NCBI GenBank assembly: GCA_016744355.1
Contig: JADGEN010000004.1
Location: 1 to 32,913 of the forward strand
From: Halieaceae bacterium
GTDB taxonomy: Bacteria > Pseudomonadota > Gammaproteobacteria > Pseudomonadales > Halieaceae
Length of the DNA stretch: 32,913 nt
Reading direction: 5' to 3'
Part shown: positions 24,544 through 32,667 of the stretch, one piece after another
Position numbering within the stretch: position 1 is the first letter of the stretch
Layout: each line of letters starts with the position of its first letter
Notes under the pieces: generated by a model
What the model was told of the DNA's origin: nothing
The model's input: only the letters and a program-made list of their open reading frames with translations
The model's database searches: none
Position numbers and translations under genes: made by a program

Positions 24544-25251
24544 TTAAGACTCAGGGATTGGCTCAATTAACAAAGTTGGTAGGCCCAACGTATGACTTTT
24601 AAGCGTGGCTACATTCGTCCCGGGCTTTCTTCCAGGACGGGCATCGGACAACACTACTTCCCGAGACTTTAATTGCGCCGCCGTTGCTGTAAGATCAGCG
24701 CAACGATAGGCAATTCCCCAAAAGTGGTCCGGCCCGGTTTCAACCTCTGCAGGTTCAATAACTTCTAGAGTCAACTTTCCCACTCTGAAAAATAACATGC
24801 GCCCTCCCCAGTCTGGGGCGCTCTTATCCAACGCTAATCGCAGCCCCAGTCCTACGGAGAATAATTGTATGCAGGCCTGCGCATCTGAAGTACGCAAAAC
24901 CAGGTGGTCTACGCCGATGCTCAGGTTTTGTTTGTGTGGCTGTGCCTGACGAAAGTCTTCCGTTCTCTGCCCATTGCATAGTTGCAGTGACAGCTGTCTC
25001 GTATTACTAACTTCATGGTCTTCTACAGGGGCGGACTCATCTACAAATACAATTCCGGCAATGGCCGGCTTTGCTACCTGCAACTCGCGCAATTCAATAA
25101 CCACGTTTTTCAATGCCAGCCAGGCACGGGTCGTACCTGACCCGTCGGCGGGCACAGGCCAAAAAGTAGCACCCAAAAGAACGCCGTAATCTACTACAGC
25201 TTCGGTAAGGTTGGGTACCGCGATTACAATTCGATCAAATGCGCAAATCAT
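24544..25251 (-). CDS. VOC-family (glyoxalase-like) protein
   Basis: 235 aa, cytoplasmic, with two VOC modules. The first is at ICAFDRIVIAVPNLTEAVVDYGVLLGA and the second at IGVDHLVLRTSDAQACIQLFSVGLGL, with the closing YRCADLTATAAQLKSR. The layout matches proteins that isomerise, cleave or bind small oxygenated compounds. The canonical first metal ligand (His) is seen in the second module (VDHLV) but is Asp in the first. Start ATG 25251 is fixed by GGAG five bases upstream; the frame extends 8 residues further but without such a site. Separated by 104 bases from the VOC lipoprotein gene on the same strand. Confidence 0.82.
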   Translation of the reverse strand: MICAFDRIVIAVPNLTEAVVDYGVLLGATFWPVPADGSGTTRAWLALKNVVIELRELQVAKPAIAGIVFVDESAPVEDHEVSNTRQLSLQLCNGQRTEDFRQAQPHKQNLSIGVDHLVLRTSDAQACIQLFSVGLGLRLALDKSAPDWGGRMLFFRVGKLTLEVIEPAEVETGPDHFWGIAYRCADLTATAAQLKSREVVLSDARPGRKPGTNVATLKSHTLGLPTLLIEPIPES

Positions 25252-25434
25252 CCAGGCTCCATTTATACGTTGCATTAATCACGGCTCTTTGTAACTCCTA
25301 CACAGACGATAAATGCTTTGGCTAATTTAGCTTTCAAGCTTACACTTGGTTGCTGTCCTTATACTCTGGAACGCAAAGTGACGACACCCTTTCGATGCAA
25401 GCACGAAATAAAAACCTTACAGGAGAACAAGTAA

Positions 25435-26244
25435 ATGTCCAATCTTATAACCCGGGTGATATTCCTCGGTACACTGGTCCTTGCGACCATATTTTCGCCC
25501 CTCAGTGTAGCCGGTGATACGCTACAGCGAGTTGTCGATTTTAAAGTTCTGAATGTAGGCATGTCGGGCAACCAACCCCCGATGAATGCCGTGAACAGAG
25601 ACGGCCAACTCATGGGCTTCGATGTAGATCTGGCTCGAGCTCTGGCAACTGCTATGAAAGTGAAACTTGAGATTAAAGTAATGCCTTTCGGTGAACTGGA
25701 AGACGCCCTCCAAGATGACAAAATTGATATGATCATTTCCGGAATGGGCATCACACCGGCTCGCACCGAGCTAGCCTCGTTTGTCGGCCCTTATATGATG
25801 TCAGGAAAGTCTCTGCTCACCAAAGACTCCGTGCTAGCAAGCGCTCAAGATAGCAGCCACTTTAACCGTAAAGACCTGAAGCTGGTTGCGCTGGAGAATT
25901 CCACTAGCTCATCCTTTATTACATCAATCACACCAGAGTCCACTCTCATTGAAGTCGAAGACTACGACAAAGGCGTTGCCATGGTCATCTCCGGAGAAGC
26001 AGACGGCATGGTCGCTGATATGCCCGCCTGCATGTTAGCAGTGATGCGATACCCGGACGCAGGCTTAAGAACACTTAGCCGCCCTATAACCGTTGAGCCT
26101 ATTGGTATAGCTATTAGCAAAGACGACCCTCAGTTCCTCAATCTGGTCGAAAACTATCTGGATTCGTACGAAAAAATGGGCGTGTTGTCTAAATTGCGCA
26201 AGAAGTGGTTTGAAGACAAAAGCTGGATTGCAGCGCTTCCATAG
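25435..26244 (+). CDS. Periplasmic solute-binding protein (SBP_bac_3 type), orphan
   Basis: 269 aa. Sec signal peptide ends near VAG. The mature part has the polar amino acid-type binding-protein fold: LNVGMSGNQPPMNAVNRDGQLMGFDVDLARALA, then the hinge MIISGMGITPARTELASFVGPYM, and IGIAISKDDPQFLNLVENYLDSY. In this family it would bind an amino acid or small organic ligand for an ABC importer. No permease or ATPase lies next to it, so it is an orphan that either feeds a distant transporter or acts as a sensor/enzyme-like domain. AGGAG (25421-25425) supports the start, and a strong terminator follows the gene. Confidence 0.88.
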   Translation: MSNLITRVIFLGTLVLATIFSPLSVAGDTLQRVVDFKVLNVGMSGNQPPMNAVNRDGQLMGFDVDLARALATAMKVKLEIKVMPFGELEDALQDDKIDMIISGMGITPARTELASFVGPYMMSGKSLLTKDSVLASAQDSSHFNRKDLKLVALENSTSSSFITSITPESTLIEVEDYDKGVAMVISGEADGMVADMPACMLAVMRYPDAGLRTLSRPITVEPIGIAISKDDPQFLNLVENYLDSYEKMGVLSKLRKKWFEDKSWIAALP

Positions 26245-26268
26245 CGTTTCCTGTAAGTCGAACAACAC

Positions 26269-26307
26269 AAGAAAGGGTGAGGACGTATTCCTCACCCTTT
26301 TTTCTTG
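26269..26307 (+). terminator. Intrinsic terminator after the solute-binding protein gene
   Basis: GGGTGAGGA (26275-26283), a 5-base loop, TCCTCACCC (26289-26297) and a T-run. The 9-bp stem is GC-rich. A-run and T-run flank it symmetrically, so it can also work on the opposite strand. Confidence 0.9.
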
Positions 26308-26319
26308 TCCAGTCATAAA

Positions 26320-27300
26320 ATGTATAATCAATATATGATGCGACACACTACGCCCATTATTATTGCCCATCGCGGCGCAAGCGGATACTTACCGGAACAC
26401 AGCCTCGCGGCAAAAGCACTGGCACACGCAATGGGTGCAGACTTCCTCGAACAGGATGTTGTTCTGACCAAAGACGGCGTAGCCATCGTGCTGCATGACA
26501 TCTACCTTGAGACAACAACCGATGTGCGCCTTTGCTTCCCGGGCCGCGCACGAGAAGACGGCCGGTTTTACGCCCTCGATTTTACCCTGGACGAAATTCG
26601 CCAGTTACGCTTACATGAACGCAGTAAGCACAATGAGGACGGGGTTGAAGTTGTAGTGTATCCAAACAGGTTCCCGCTGGTGCCAGGTACTTGCAGCATC
26701 CCCACACTACTTGAGGAAATCGACTTTATCTCCGGCCTGGACCGCAGCCGTAATAAGCGCACCGGATTGTATGTAGAGCTCAAAGCACCTGATTGGCATC
26801 TACGCCAGGGCTATAAAATAGCTGAGACGGTCATGGGCATCCTCAATCAAACTGGTTATTCAAAGCGACAAGACCAGGTGTTCTTACAGTGTTTCCACGA
26901 TAAAACCCTACAATATTTGCACAGTACACTCAAAACAGAGCTCCCGCTTATACAATTGATAGCCGACAACAGCTGGGGTGAAGACGGCGATGTAGATTAC
27001 AATCACCTGAGGAGTGCAAAAGGCCTGGATACTGTAGCGGAGTATGCCAATGGCATTGGGCCCTGGATCAATCAAATCTACGGTGGTAAAGATTCCTCAG
27101 GGCAACCTATAATCAATACTCTGGTAGAAGATGCTCATGCGCGTGGGTTGCAAGTACATCCCTATACATTCAGGCGAGATGAACTGCCTGATGGTATCGC
27201 TGATTTCGATGAACTAATGGATGTTTTCGTCAATGATGCCGGTGTTGACGGATTGTTTACCGATTTCCCCGACCTTGCATACGCATTTCTTAGCTCGTAA
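26320..27300 (+). CDS. glpQ: Glycerophosphodiester phosphodiesterase, GlpQ type
   Basis: 326 aa from ATG 26320. It is plainly GlpQ-like: HRGASGYLPEHS with catalytic His, EQDVVLTKDG, VLHDIYLE with the second His, the characteristic insert TDVRLCFPGRAREDGRFYALDFT, and a C-terminal GVDGLFTDFPD. It hydrolyses glycerophosphodiesters (deacylated phospholipids) to glycerol-3-phosphate plus an alcohol. Unlike E. coli GlpQ there is no signal peptide, so the enzyme appears cytoplasmic. The start is uncertain. ATGs at 26320, 26335 and 26338 are possible, none with a good Shine-Dalgarno, and the in-frame TTG 26305 lies in the upstream terminator. It is followed by pyruvate kinase after 36 bases. Confidence 0.9.
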   Translation: MYNQYMMRHTTPIIIAHRGASGYLPEHSLAAKALAHAMGADFLEQDVVLTKDGVAIVLHDIYLETTTDVRLCFPGRAREDGRFYALDFTLDEIRQLRLHERSKHNEDGVEVVVYPNRFPLVPGTCSIPTLLEEIDFISGLDRSRNKRTGLYVELKAPDWHLRQGYKIAETVMGILNQTGYSKRQDQVFLQCFHDKTLQYLHSTLKTELPLIQLIADNSWGEDGDVDYNHLRSAKGLDTVAEYANGIGPWINQIYGGKDSSGQPIINTLVEDAHARGLQVHPYTFRRDELPDGIADFDELMDVFVNDAGVDGLFTDFPDLAYAFLSS

Positions 27301-27336
27301 TTTTCCTCGCTCTCCCAACTTAAACTGGAACCTAAC

Positions 27337-28785
27337 GTGATACCAAAAGTAAACCGCAGAACCAAAATAGTCGCCACCGTCGGGCCAGCCAGTGAATCTG
27401 CAGATAATCTTGCGCGACTTATTCGCGCTGGCGTAGATGTGTTCCGCCTCAATTTCAGTCACGGGACTGCTCAAAACCACGCAAAAGTTGCTGCCAGGAT
27501 CCGAAAACAAGCCGCTATCGCTGGAAGATACGTTGGTATTCTTGCCGATTTGCAGGGCCCAAAAATACGTATCAGCAACTTCTCAAACGGTTTTGTGGAA
27601 CTGGATCCTGGCGACCGCTTTCGACTGGACTTAAATCTTGCAGATGATGCAGGTGACAAGAACGCCGTCGGTTTAAACTATGAAGCGCTTTGTTCCTCTG
27701 TATTTCGCGGTGACACTCTTTTACTTGATGACGGAAGAATTCGATTACGCGTTGATGACGTCGAGACAACTTCTGTGAACTGCACGGTTATTATCGGTGG
27801 CATTCTCAGCTCACGTAAGGGTATCAATCGAATGGGCGGCGGACTTGCTGCACCGGCGCTGACGACAAAAGACATTGCCGACATCGACAGTCTTGCCCAA
27901 GTTCAACCCGATTTTGTCGCCGTCTCGTTTGTTTCGAACGCCGAAGACATTTTTCAAACCCAGCAGCTTTTGAAGCAGCATCAGCTGGAACCCGCGATCA
28001 TAGCCAAAATTGAACGCGCTGAAGTGGTCGCCGATGAAGATACACTCAACAGCATACTTTCTGCTTCGTTTGGCGTCATGGTTGCCAGAGGAGATCTAGG
28101 CGTAGAGGTTGGCGACGCCCAGTTAATAGGTATCCAGAAAGACTTAATTACTCGCGCCCGTAAAATGGATAGAGTTGTCATTACCGCGACACAGATGATG
28201 GAGTCCATGATCAGTAACTCAATGCCAACCCGGGCGGAAGTTTTTGACGTGGCCAATGCGGTGTTAGACGGTACCGATGCGGTGATGCTGTCTGCCGAGA
28301 CAGCAGTTGGTAAATATCCTGTTGAAGTTGTTTCCACCATGTCAGAAACAGCAATGGGTGCTGAGCGTCACCCGGTTTCCCGCAACTCGCGGTACCGCAT
28401 GGAAAAACAGTTTTCTGATGCCCAGGAGGCCATTGCCATGTCAGCGATATACGCGGCAAACCACTACGCAAATGTGCGTGGTATCGCATGCCTGACCGAA
28501 TCTGGCACCACACCACTGTTAATGTCCCGCTTAAGCTCAGGCCTGCCCATATTTGCCCTCAGCCAACACAGTGAAACTCTGCAGAGGTTATCTATGTGCC
28601 GTGGAGTTATTCCGCTGTTTTTTGATGCCAGTGTTTTTGACCCGGACAGTGTAGAGCCCAACGCAATAGAGTTTCTAAGAGATGGGGGCTTTCTAACCCC
28701 GGGAGATTCGATATTGCTGACAAAAGGTGCCGTAATGGGTCAACCAGGGTCAACCAACATCATGAAAATCATACCCGTAAGCTAA
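27337..28785 (+). CDS. pyk: Pyruvate kinase
   Basis: 482 aa. N-terminal RTKIVATVGPASES and the substrate-site FRLNFSHG are followed by the B-domain (DLQGPKIRISNF onward). Then come the active-site signature IAKIERAE, VARGDLGVEV with metal-binding acidic residues, and VITATQMMESMI. A C-terminal allosteric domain is present (CLTESGTTPLLMSRL...). It converts phosphoenolpyruvate and ADP to pyruvate and ATP, the last step of glycolysis. The start is GTG with GGAA about 6 bases upstream. No other in-frame ATG precedes the conserved RRTKIVATVGP block, so GTG is required. Probably co-transcribed with glpQ. Confidence 0.95.
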   Translation: MIPKVNRRTKIVATVGPASESADNLARLIRAGVDVFRLNFSHGTAQNHAKVAARIRKQAAIAGRYVGILADLQGPKIRISNFSNGFVELDPGDRFRLDLNLADDAGDKNAVGLNYEALCSSVFRGDTLLLDDGRIRLRVDDVETTSVNCTVIIGGILSSRKGINRMGGGLAAPALTTKDIADIDSLAQVQPDFVAVSFVSNAEDIFQTQQLLKQHQLEPAIIAKIERAEVVADEDTLNSILSASFGVMVARGDLGVEVGDAQLIGIQKDLITRARKMDRVVITATQMMESMISNSMPTRAEVFDVANAVLDGTDAVMLSAETAVGKYPVEVVSTMSETAMGAERHPVSRNSRYRMEKQFSDAQEAIAMSAIYAANHYANVRGIACLTESGTTPLLMSRLSSGLPIFALSQHSETLQRLSMCRGVIPLFFDASVFDPDSVEPNAIEFLRDGGFLTPGDSILLTKGAVMGQPGSTNIMKIIPVS

Positions 28786-28824
28786 CAAACTCCACATTCA
28801 AGTGTATAGAACGGAAAAAACGAG

Positions 28825-28881
28825 CATTAGATGAATAAAGAAAATAAAAAGTGTGCATATTCCCATTTTATTCGTTTAATG
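28825..28881 (+). repeat. Interrupted inverted repeat between pyk and csp
   Basis: CATTA-3-GAATAAA (28825-28839) is mirrored by TTTATTC-3-TAATG (28867-28881), two paired arms with a three-base internal loop and a 27-base apical loop. It is AT-rich. It could be a weak pyk terminator, or leader structure if the csp promoter lies upstream. Confidence 0.4.
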
Positions 28882-28992
28882 TAGCCAATGAGTGATAAGC
28901 TCTCAGGTGCTGAATTTTCAGCAAAGTTTTATGCACGCGGTCGAAGTTCACTAAGTTCCTCGGTACGTAAACCATAAATAATAATGACTAAC

Positions 28993-29013
28993 GTGGCCCC
29001 CTGAGGGAGCCAC
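28993..29013 (+). promoter_or_regulatory. Hairpin just upstream of the csp ribosome-binding site
   Basis: GTGGC (28993-28997) pairs with GCCAC (29009-29013), and CCC with GGG around a three-base loop, with one C/A mismatch. It ends 9 bases before the AGG (29023-29025) used to start csp, so it could influence translation as leader structures do in csp genes. Confidence 0.45.
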
Positions 29014-29035
29014 TCGCAATACAGGTATAAAATAT

Positions 29036-29242
29036 ATGTCTACTATCACCGGCACAGTAAAATGGTTTAACGAAAGTAAGGGATTTGGATTCATCGAGCG
29101 CGAAGGCGGCCCTGACGTGTTTGTACACTTCAGCGCAATCAAAGGCGATGGCTTTAAAACTTTGTCTGACGGACAGAAAGTTGAGTTCACCGTTTCAGAC
29201 GGCCAAAAAGGTCCCCAGGCAGATGACGTAGTACCTTTATAA
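29036..29242 (+). CDS. Cold-shock protein, CspA family
   Basis: 68 aa, the usual length. It is a single cold-shock domain with both RNA-binding motifs, GFGFI (RNP1) and VFVHFSAI (RNP2), opening [17 protein letters not shown]. Such proteins bind single-stranded RNA and act as RNA chaperones, and many are induced by cold through their leader. Here a roughly 250-base gap precedes the gene, with two potential stem structures, compatible with a regulated leader. A clean terminator follows. The family has many paralogues, so no specific letter is assigned. Confidence 0.95.
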   Translation: MSTITGTVKWFNESKGFGFIEREGGPDVFVHFSAIKGDGFKTLSDGQKVEFTVSDGQKGPQADDVVPL

Positions 29243-29267
29243 AAAGGGAATGTCTTGTCTCAAGGAC

Positions 29268-29300
29268 AAAAAAAGGAGCACTTAATGTGCTCCTTTTTTG
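29268..29300 (+). terminator. Intrinsic terminator after csp, bidirectional
   Basis: GGAGCAC (29275-29281), loop TTAAT, GTGCTCC (29287-29293), then six Ts. A run of seven As precedes the stem, so it can also stop minus-strand transcription from the TonB operon, which ends at 29327. Confidence 0.92.
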
Positions 29301-29326
29301 TTTCAGGCTAAACGACTTTTGCTTAG

Positions 29327-30670
29327 CTAAATATCGTCTTTCAGTTTTTGCTGTCGATCCAGTTCAGTATTCAAATACTTCAGCCACTGGGCAGCATATT
29401 TTTCAGAACGTTCGTCCTTTTTCGCAGCATCAAATGCTTTACGGGCATTTTTGTATTGTTTGTCATTAAAATAGGCCATGCCAAGAACCAACCTGGCCGT
29501 ATCCGGACGCTTTACACCGCCGCGGGACAAGCCTTTGTTAATAGCAGTAATCGCCTTTTTAAACTGATCGCCGTCCAGGTAGACATTACCCAGTCTTGTG
29601 TACAGCTCGCCTGAATCTGATTTGGCTGCTGCCAACTCCATCGCAGGAATCGCTTTTTTGATCTCCTGCGACTGACGCCAGGCATTACCCAACAGCTCGT
29701 AGTTTTTGGACTTTGGCTCTATGGACTCATCCTTAATGCCCTTATCCATCACGACAGCGGCTCTATAGGGTACCTCACCATTCAGGTAGAGGTAAGCCAT
29801 AGTGATCTGTTCAGTGCCCTTATCGAGCATCCCCTGAACATATGCAGTGTCCATAGTAGCAAGCTGCTTACTCTCTTTCTTCTGCTCGCCATACATATGA
29901 GACAGCTGCACCCAGTATTGCTTTTTAGGGTAATACTTAAGAAGTTCCTCAAGAACATCTACTGCGCTATTAACATCATTGCTGTCGAAGTATAGGAAGC
30001 GAGCAAGGTTATACCACTGCTCCTTAGGGACCTTATCCTTCGCCTTGTACATATCTATAGCGATTAAAACATTGGCCAGTGCTTGCTTGTAATCTTTTAT
30101 CTGGTAGTAACCCTGGGCAAGCATTACATAGGCATTTGCCGGCGGATTCTCTGTTGATTTAAACCACTCTTTCAGAGCGCTGATGCCCTTATTCCAGTCT
30201 TCCAGAACAAAGTACAGCTGAGCAACGGTGTATTTGGTATTGATTTCCATTGCCAGTGGAATATCAGGCTGGGCGATCACTTGCTCATAGGACTTCAAAG
30301 CATTGCGATAATCTTCTGCGGAGTAATAAATAAACGCATACAAATTGTAAACATTGGCAAGCTCATAGCTATTAAGTGCTTTCTTACCGCCTGCGCCAAT
30401 CATATCATCGAGGACACCACGCGCGGTCTTCCAGTCTTTTGCTTCAGCAGCAACTTGAGCTTCGGCAAGTTTTTCATAAACCTTATTGCGCAACGCAGGG
30501 GTACGTCTTGTTTCCTGCTTCTTTTTCGCTTTTTCTTCCTGAGCAAACGCCGAGGAAAAAGGACTCATGCCAATATCCGTCTGTGCTTGCGATACAGCCA
30601 ACTGCACTGCCACCACCGGCACGGCCAGCAATGACGCACGAATCCATGTTTGGGACTTAAACAATGTCAT
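29327..30670 (-). CDS. Tetratricopeptide-repeat protein of the TonB operon
   Basis: 447 aa. Signal peptide about 1-30 (SLLAVPVVAVQLAVSQA), then a lysine/glutamate-rich stretch. The remainder is TPR-like helical hairpins, e.g. ANVYNLYAFIYYSAEDYRNALKSYEQVIA, AYVMLAQGYYQIKDYKQALANVLIAID, GELYTRLGNVYLDGDQFKKAITAINKG and ARLVLGMAYFNDKQYKNARKAF. It is periplasmic by prediction and likely a scaffold. Its place at the end of a TonB-ExbD-ExbD-ExbB-ExbB operon matches TPR proteins known next to TonB2-type systems, where they assist TonB-dependent uptake. Spacing to tonB is 14 bases. Confidence 0.88.
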   Translation of the reverse strand: MTLFKSQTWIRASLLAVPVVAVQLAVSQAQTDIGMSPFSSAFAQEEKAKKKQETRRTPALRNKVYEKLAEAQVAAEAKDWKTARGVLDDMIGAGGKKALNSYELANVYNLYAFIYYSAEDYRNALKSYEQVIAQPDIPLAMEINTKYTVAQLYFVLEDWNKGISALKEWFKSTENPPANAYVMLAQGYYQIKDYKQALANVLIAIDMYKAKDKVPKEQWYNLARFLYFDSNDVNSAVDVLEELLKYYPKKQYWVQLSHMYGEQKKESKQLATMDTAYVQGMLDKGTEQITMAYLYLNGEVPYRAAVVMDKGIKDESIEPKSKNYELLGNAWRQSQEIKKAIPAMELAAAKSDSGELYTRLGNVYLDGDQFKKAITAINKGLSRGGVKRPDTARLVLGMAYFNDKQYKNARKAFDAAKKDERSEKYAAQWLKYLNTELDRQQKLKDDI

Positions 30671-30684
30671 AACGCATTAACCGT

Positions 30685-31287
30685 CTAGTTTTCCAGCTCG
30701 TAGGTGAACTTGTTTTGTACACCCGCTACTTCAATAGGCTCACCGTCAACAACTCGGGGCTTGTACTTGAACTTCGTTGCGGCTTTTACAGATGCACGCT
30801 CAAACACACCAGCTGGCTCGCAGTCCACCGCCTGTGGATCACGAATCGATCCTGACTTGGTAACAGTATATGAAACGATACAATAGCCTGAAATTCCCCG
30901 AGTTTGTGCACGCCTGGGATAAATGGGAGCCACTTTAACAATAGGCAGATACTCACCGTCTCCACTTGACATACCGCTTGATGAAATCTCGATATTAATA
31001 TTGGCTGACGGGGCCAGGTTCGCGATATCCATATCCATATCGAGACTTATCTGGGCCATTTCCAGCTCGGGAGGTGGTTCTTCTGGCTCTTCGACCTTTT
31101 CAGGTTTCTTGGTCGTTGTGTCCAACTTGATTTCTTCATCCGGCTGAACCAGTTCGGCAACCTTGGTGTTCGAGACTTCCGGGTTGACGAAATCCACTGC
31201 AATCAAACTGTGCATGATCATAAACAGTCCAACCACAACGGGGATGGACAGTAGTATTGCAAAAATCATTCTCACTGAACTATTCAC
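30685..31287 (-). CDS. tonB: TonB energy transducer
   Basis: 200 aa. A single N-terminal transmembrane anchor (IFAILLSIPVVVGLFMIMHSL) is followed by a short acidic/proline linker (KVEEPEEPPPELE) and the C-terminal TonB domain. That domain contains the conserved YPRRAQTRGISGYCIVSYTV and FKYKPRVVDG. TonB couples the proton-motive force harvested by ExbB/ExbD to outer-membrane receptors. The linker is short compared with classical E. coli TonB, as in TonB2-type proteins, where an extra partner spans the periplasm. Two cysteines (GYC and VDCEP) could form a disulphide. It lies 8 bases after the second exbD. Confidence 0.93.
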   Translation of the reverse strand: MNSSVRMIFAILLSIPVVVGLFMIMHSLIAVDFVNPEVSNTKVAELVQPDEEIKLDTTTKKPEKVEEPEEPPPELEMAQISLDMDMDIANLAPSANINIEISSSGMSSGDGEYLPIVKVAPIYPRRAQTRGISGYCIVSYTVTKSGSIRDPQAVDCEPAGVFERASVKAATKFKYKPRVVDGEPIEVAGVQNKFTYELEN

Positions 31288-31295
31288 CTTTGTGC

Positions 31296-31727
31296 TTACC
31301 CCGCTTCATTCGTGGACACGCACAACGGGGCGTCCATCAGGGGCTTAAGGACACCCGTCAATTCGCTCAGCACTGACGTCGGTGCATCGACATCCGCCTG
31401 AATCACGACATTCGCTTTCGGCGCCTCTTTCTTGGCCGCTTCGGCCAGACGATATGCGCGTCCAATGGGTAACTGTTTCTTATCGTAATAGATCTCACCC
31501 GACCCGGTGATCGCAAAAATGATCGTGCCGCGCACACAGGACTCGGTGGTTAAGGCGTCGGCCTTGGTAATATCGGCGCCAGGTTCCTTTACAAAGGATG
31601 AGGTCACAATAAAGAAGATCAGCATGATGAATACCACGTCCAGCATGGGAGTCAGGTCGATTTCACCATCGCTACCGCCGCCGCCCGATCCACTTTGTGC
31701 CGTCATACTGCGCCCACGCCTACTCAC
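31296..31727 (-). CDS. exbD: ExbD/TolR biopolymer transport protein (second copy)
   Basis: 143 aa from GTG 31727. After a serine/glycine-rich cytosolic start comes the ExbD signature IDLTPMLDVVFIMLIFFIVTSSF. It includes the membrane Asp that carries protons, followed by the periplasmic domain. The GTG start is supported by GGAGGAG five bases upstream and by a GTGA overlap with the stop of the preceding exbD (31724-31727). It is the second of two adjacent exbD paralogues, which differ strongly outside the transmembrane block. Two single Cys residues (SCVRGT, LCVST) occur in the periplasmic part. Confidence 0.92.
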   Translation of the reverse strand: MSRRGRSMTAQSGSGGGGSDGEIDLTPMLDVVFIMLIFFIVTSSFVKEPGADITKADALTTESCVRGTIIFAITGSGEIYYDKKQLPIGRAYRLAEAAKKEAPKANVVIQADVDAPTSVLSELTGVLKPLMDAPLCVSTNEAG

Positions 31728-32134
31728 TTTTTCTCCTCCGCTGCCCAATTCACCTGTTTTACACCTGCTTCACGGGCGGCATCGGCAACCTCGACAAGGA
31801 CTCCCGCGCTGGCACCGGGTTCTGTTTTTACGCTAAAGGACTGTTCGGGATCTGACGCTAGTAAACGCGCAATGTTTGCTCTCGCTGCGCGAATATCAAT
31901 GCGGCGGTTTTCCATCCATATCTGATCGTCGCCCGTTATCGTCACAGCGATACTGGTAGCATCCGGGTTGGGAGGACTGTTGTTAGCGTCAGGTCGATTG
32001 ACCTCAATACCGGCCTCCTTAAGAAAGGAAGCAACCACGATAAAGAAGATCAGCATGATAAACACCACGTCCAGCATGGGCGTCAGATCGATCTGCGCCT
32101 CATCGGCATCTGATTCTCGGTTTTTCTTGCGCAT
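31724..32134 (-). CDS. exbD: ExbD/TolR biopolymer transport protein (first copy)
   Basis: 136 aa. Charged N-terminus, then the single transmembrane segment with IDLTPMLDVVFIMLIFFIVVASF and the proton-carrying Asp, then a periplasmic domain (VTITGDDQIWMENRRIDIRAARANIARLL). With ExbB it forms the proton-driven motor of the TonB system. Its stop overlaps the next exbD start by four bases. It follows exbB by 13 bases. Confidence 0.93.
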   Translation of the reverse strand: MRKKNRESDADEAQIDLTPMLDVVFIMLIFFIVVASFLKEAGIEVNRPDANNSPPNPDATSIAVTITGDDQIWMENRRIDIRAARANIARLLASDPEQSFSVKTEPGASAGVLVEVADAAREAGVKQVNWAAEEKK

Positions 32135-32147
32135 TAAACTGGCTCTA

Positions 32148-32666
32148 TCAGTGGTCTGTGGTCAGGTTATCCTGCAGGAATAAACTTTCCCGCTGGGCAA
32201 TCTGAGTGACATAAGTATTGGCAAAAACGCCAGAGAGGGCGGCCACCATGCCGGCCATAGTCGGAATCGTGGCCATCTGGACACCGCCGGCCATAGACTT
32301 CGCATCGCCACCGCCCGTTACCGCCATAATGTTGAATACTTCAATCATCCCGGTCACCGTACCCAAGAGACCCAGTAGCGGACACAAAGCTACCATCGTC
32401 TTGATTTCAGGCAAAAAGCGGTTAATTTCCATACGCGACTTGGATATCAGCATCGTGCGGATCTGGTGTGCCTCCCAGGATTTCCGCTCGGAGCGGCCCT
32501 CCCACTTGGCAATCACCCCTGCAACATCAGCTTTCCAACCGAATTTGAGATACCACACCCGCTCGAAGATCAGAACCCACATCACGAACAAGAGGGCGGC
32601 GATCAGCCACAGGACGTCACCGCCCTTGGTCATGAAGCCTAGCAGAACTTCGGTCATGTCGCCCAT
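32148..32666 (-). CDS. exbB: ExbB/TolQ-type proton channel (short copy)
   Basis: 172 aa. Three transmembrane segments are seen: VLWLIAALLFVMWVLIFERVWYL near the N-terminus, TMVALCPLLGLLGTVTGMIEVF, and TIPTMAGMVAALSGVFANTYV. The LGLLGTVTGMI motif is the MotA/TolQ/ExbB family signature. It builds the pentameric proton channel that works with ExbD and TonB. The short form with few extra residues matches ExbB2 of TtpC-containing systems. Only one base separates it from the preceding ExbB-like gene. Confidence 0.92.
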   Translation of the reverse strand: MGDMTEVLLGFMTKGGDVLWLIAALLFVMWVLIFERVWYLKFGWKADVAGVIAKWEGRSERKSWEAHQIRTMLISKSRMEINRFLPEIKTMVALCPLLGLLGTVTGMIEVFNIMAVTGGGDAKSMAGGVQMATIPTMAGMVAALSGVFANTYVTQIAQRESLFLQDNLTTDH

Positions 32667-32667
32667 A

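Noticed and set aside
25339-25365. Promoter CTTACA/TATACT before the solute-binding protein
   Set aside because: The spacer is only 15 bases; 16-18 base spacing gives poor -35 sequences.
26305-26328. TTG 26305 as glpQ start and TATAAT at 26323 as its promoter
   Set aside because: The TTG sits in the terminator tail. The TATAAT has no properly spaced -35 and would leave almost no leader.
28825-28881. Inverted repeat after pyk as an intrinsic terminator
   Set aside because: The stem is AT-rich with an internal loop and a long apical loop, and no T-run directly follows. It is kept only as a repeat.
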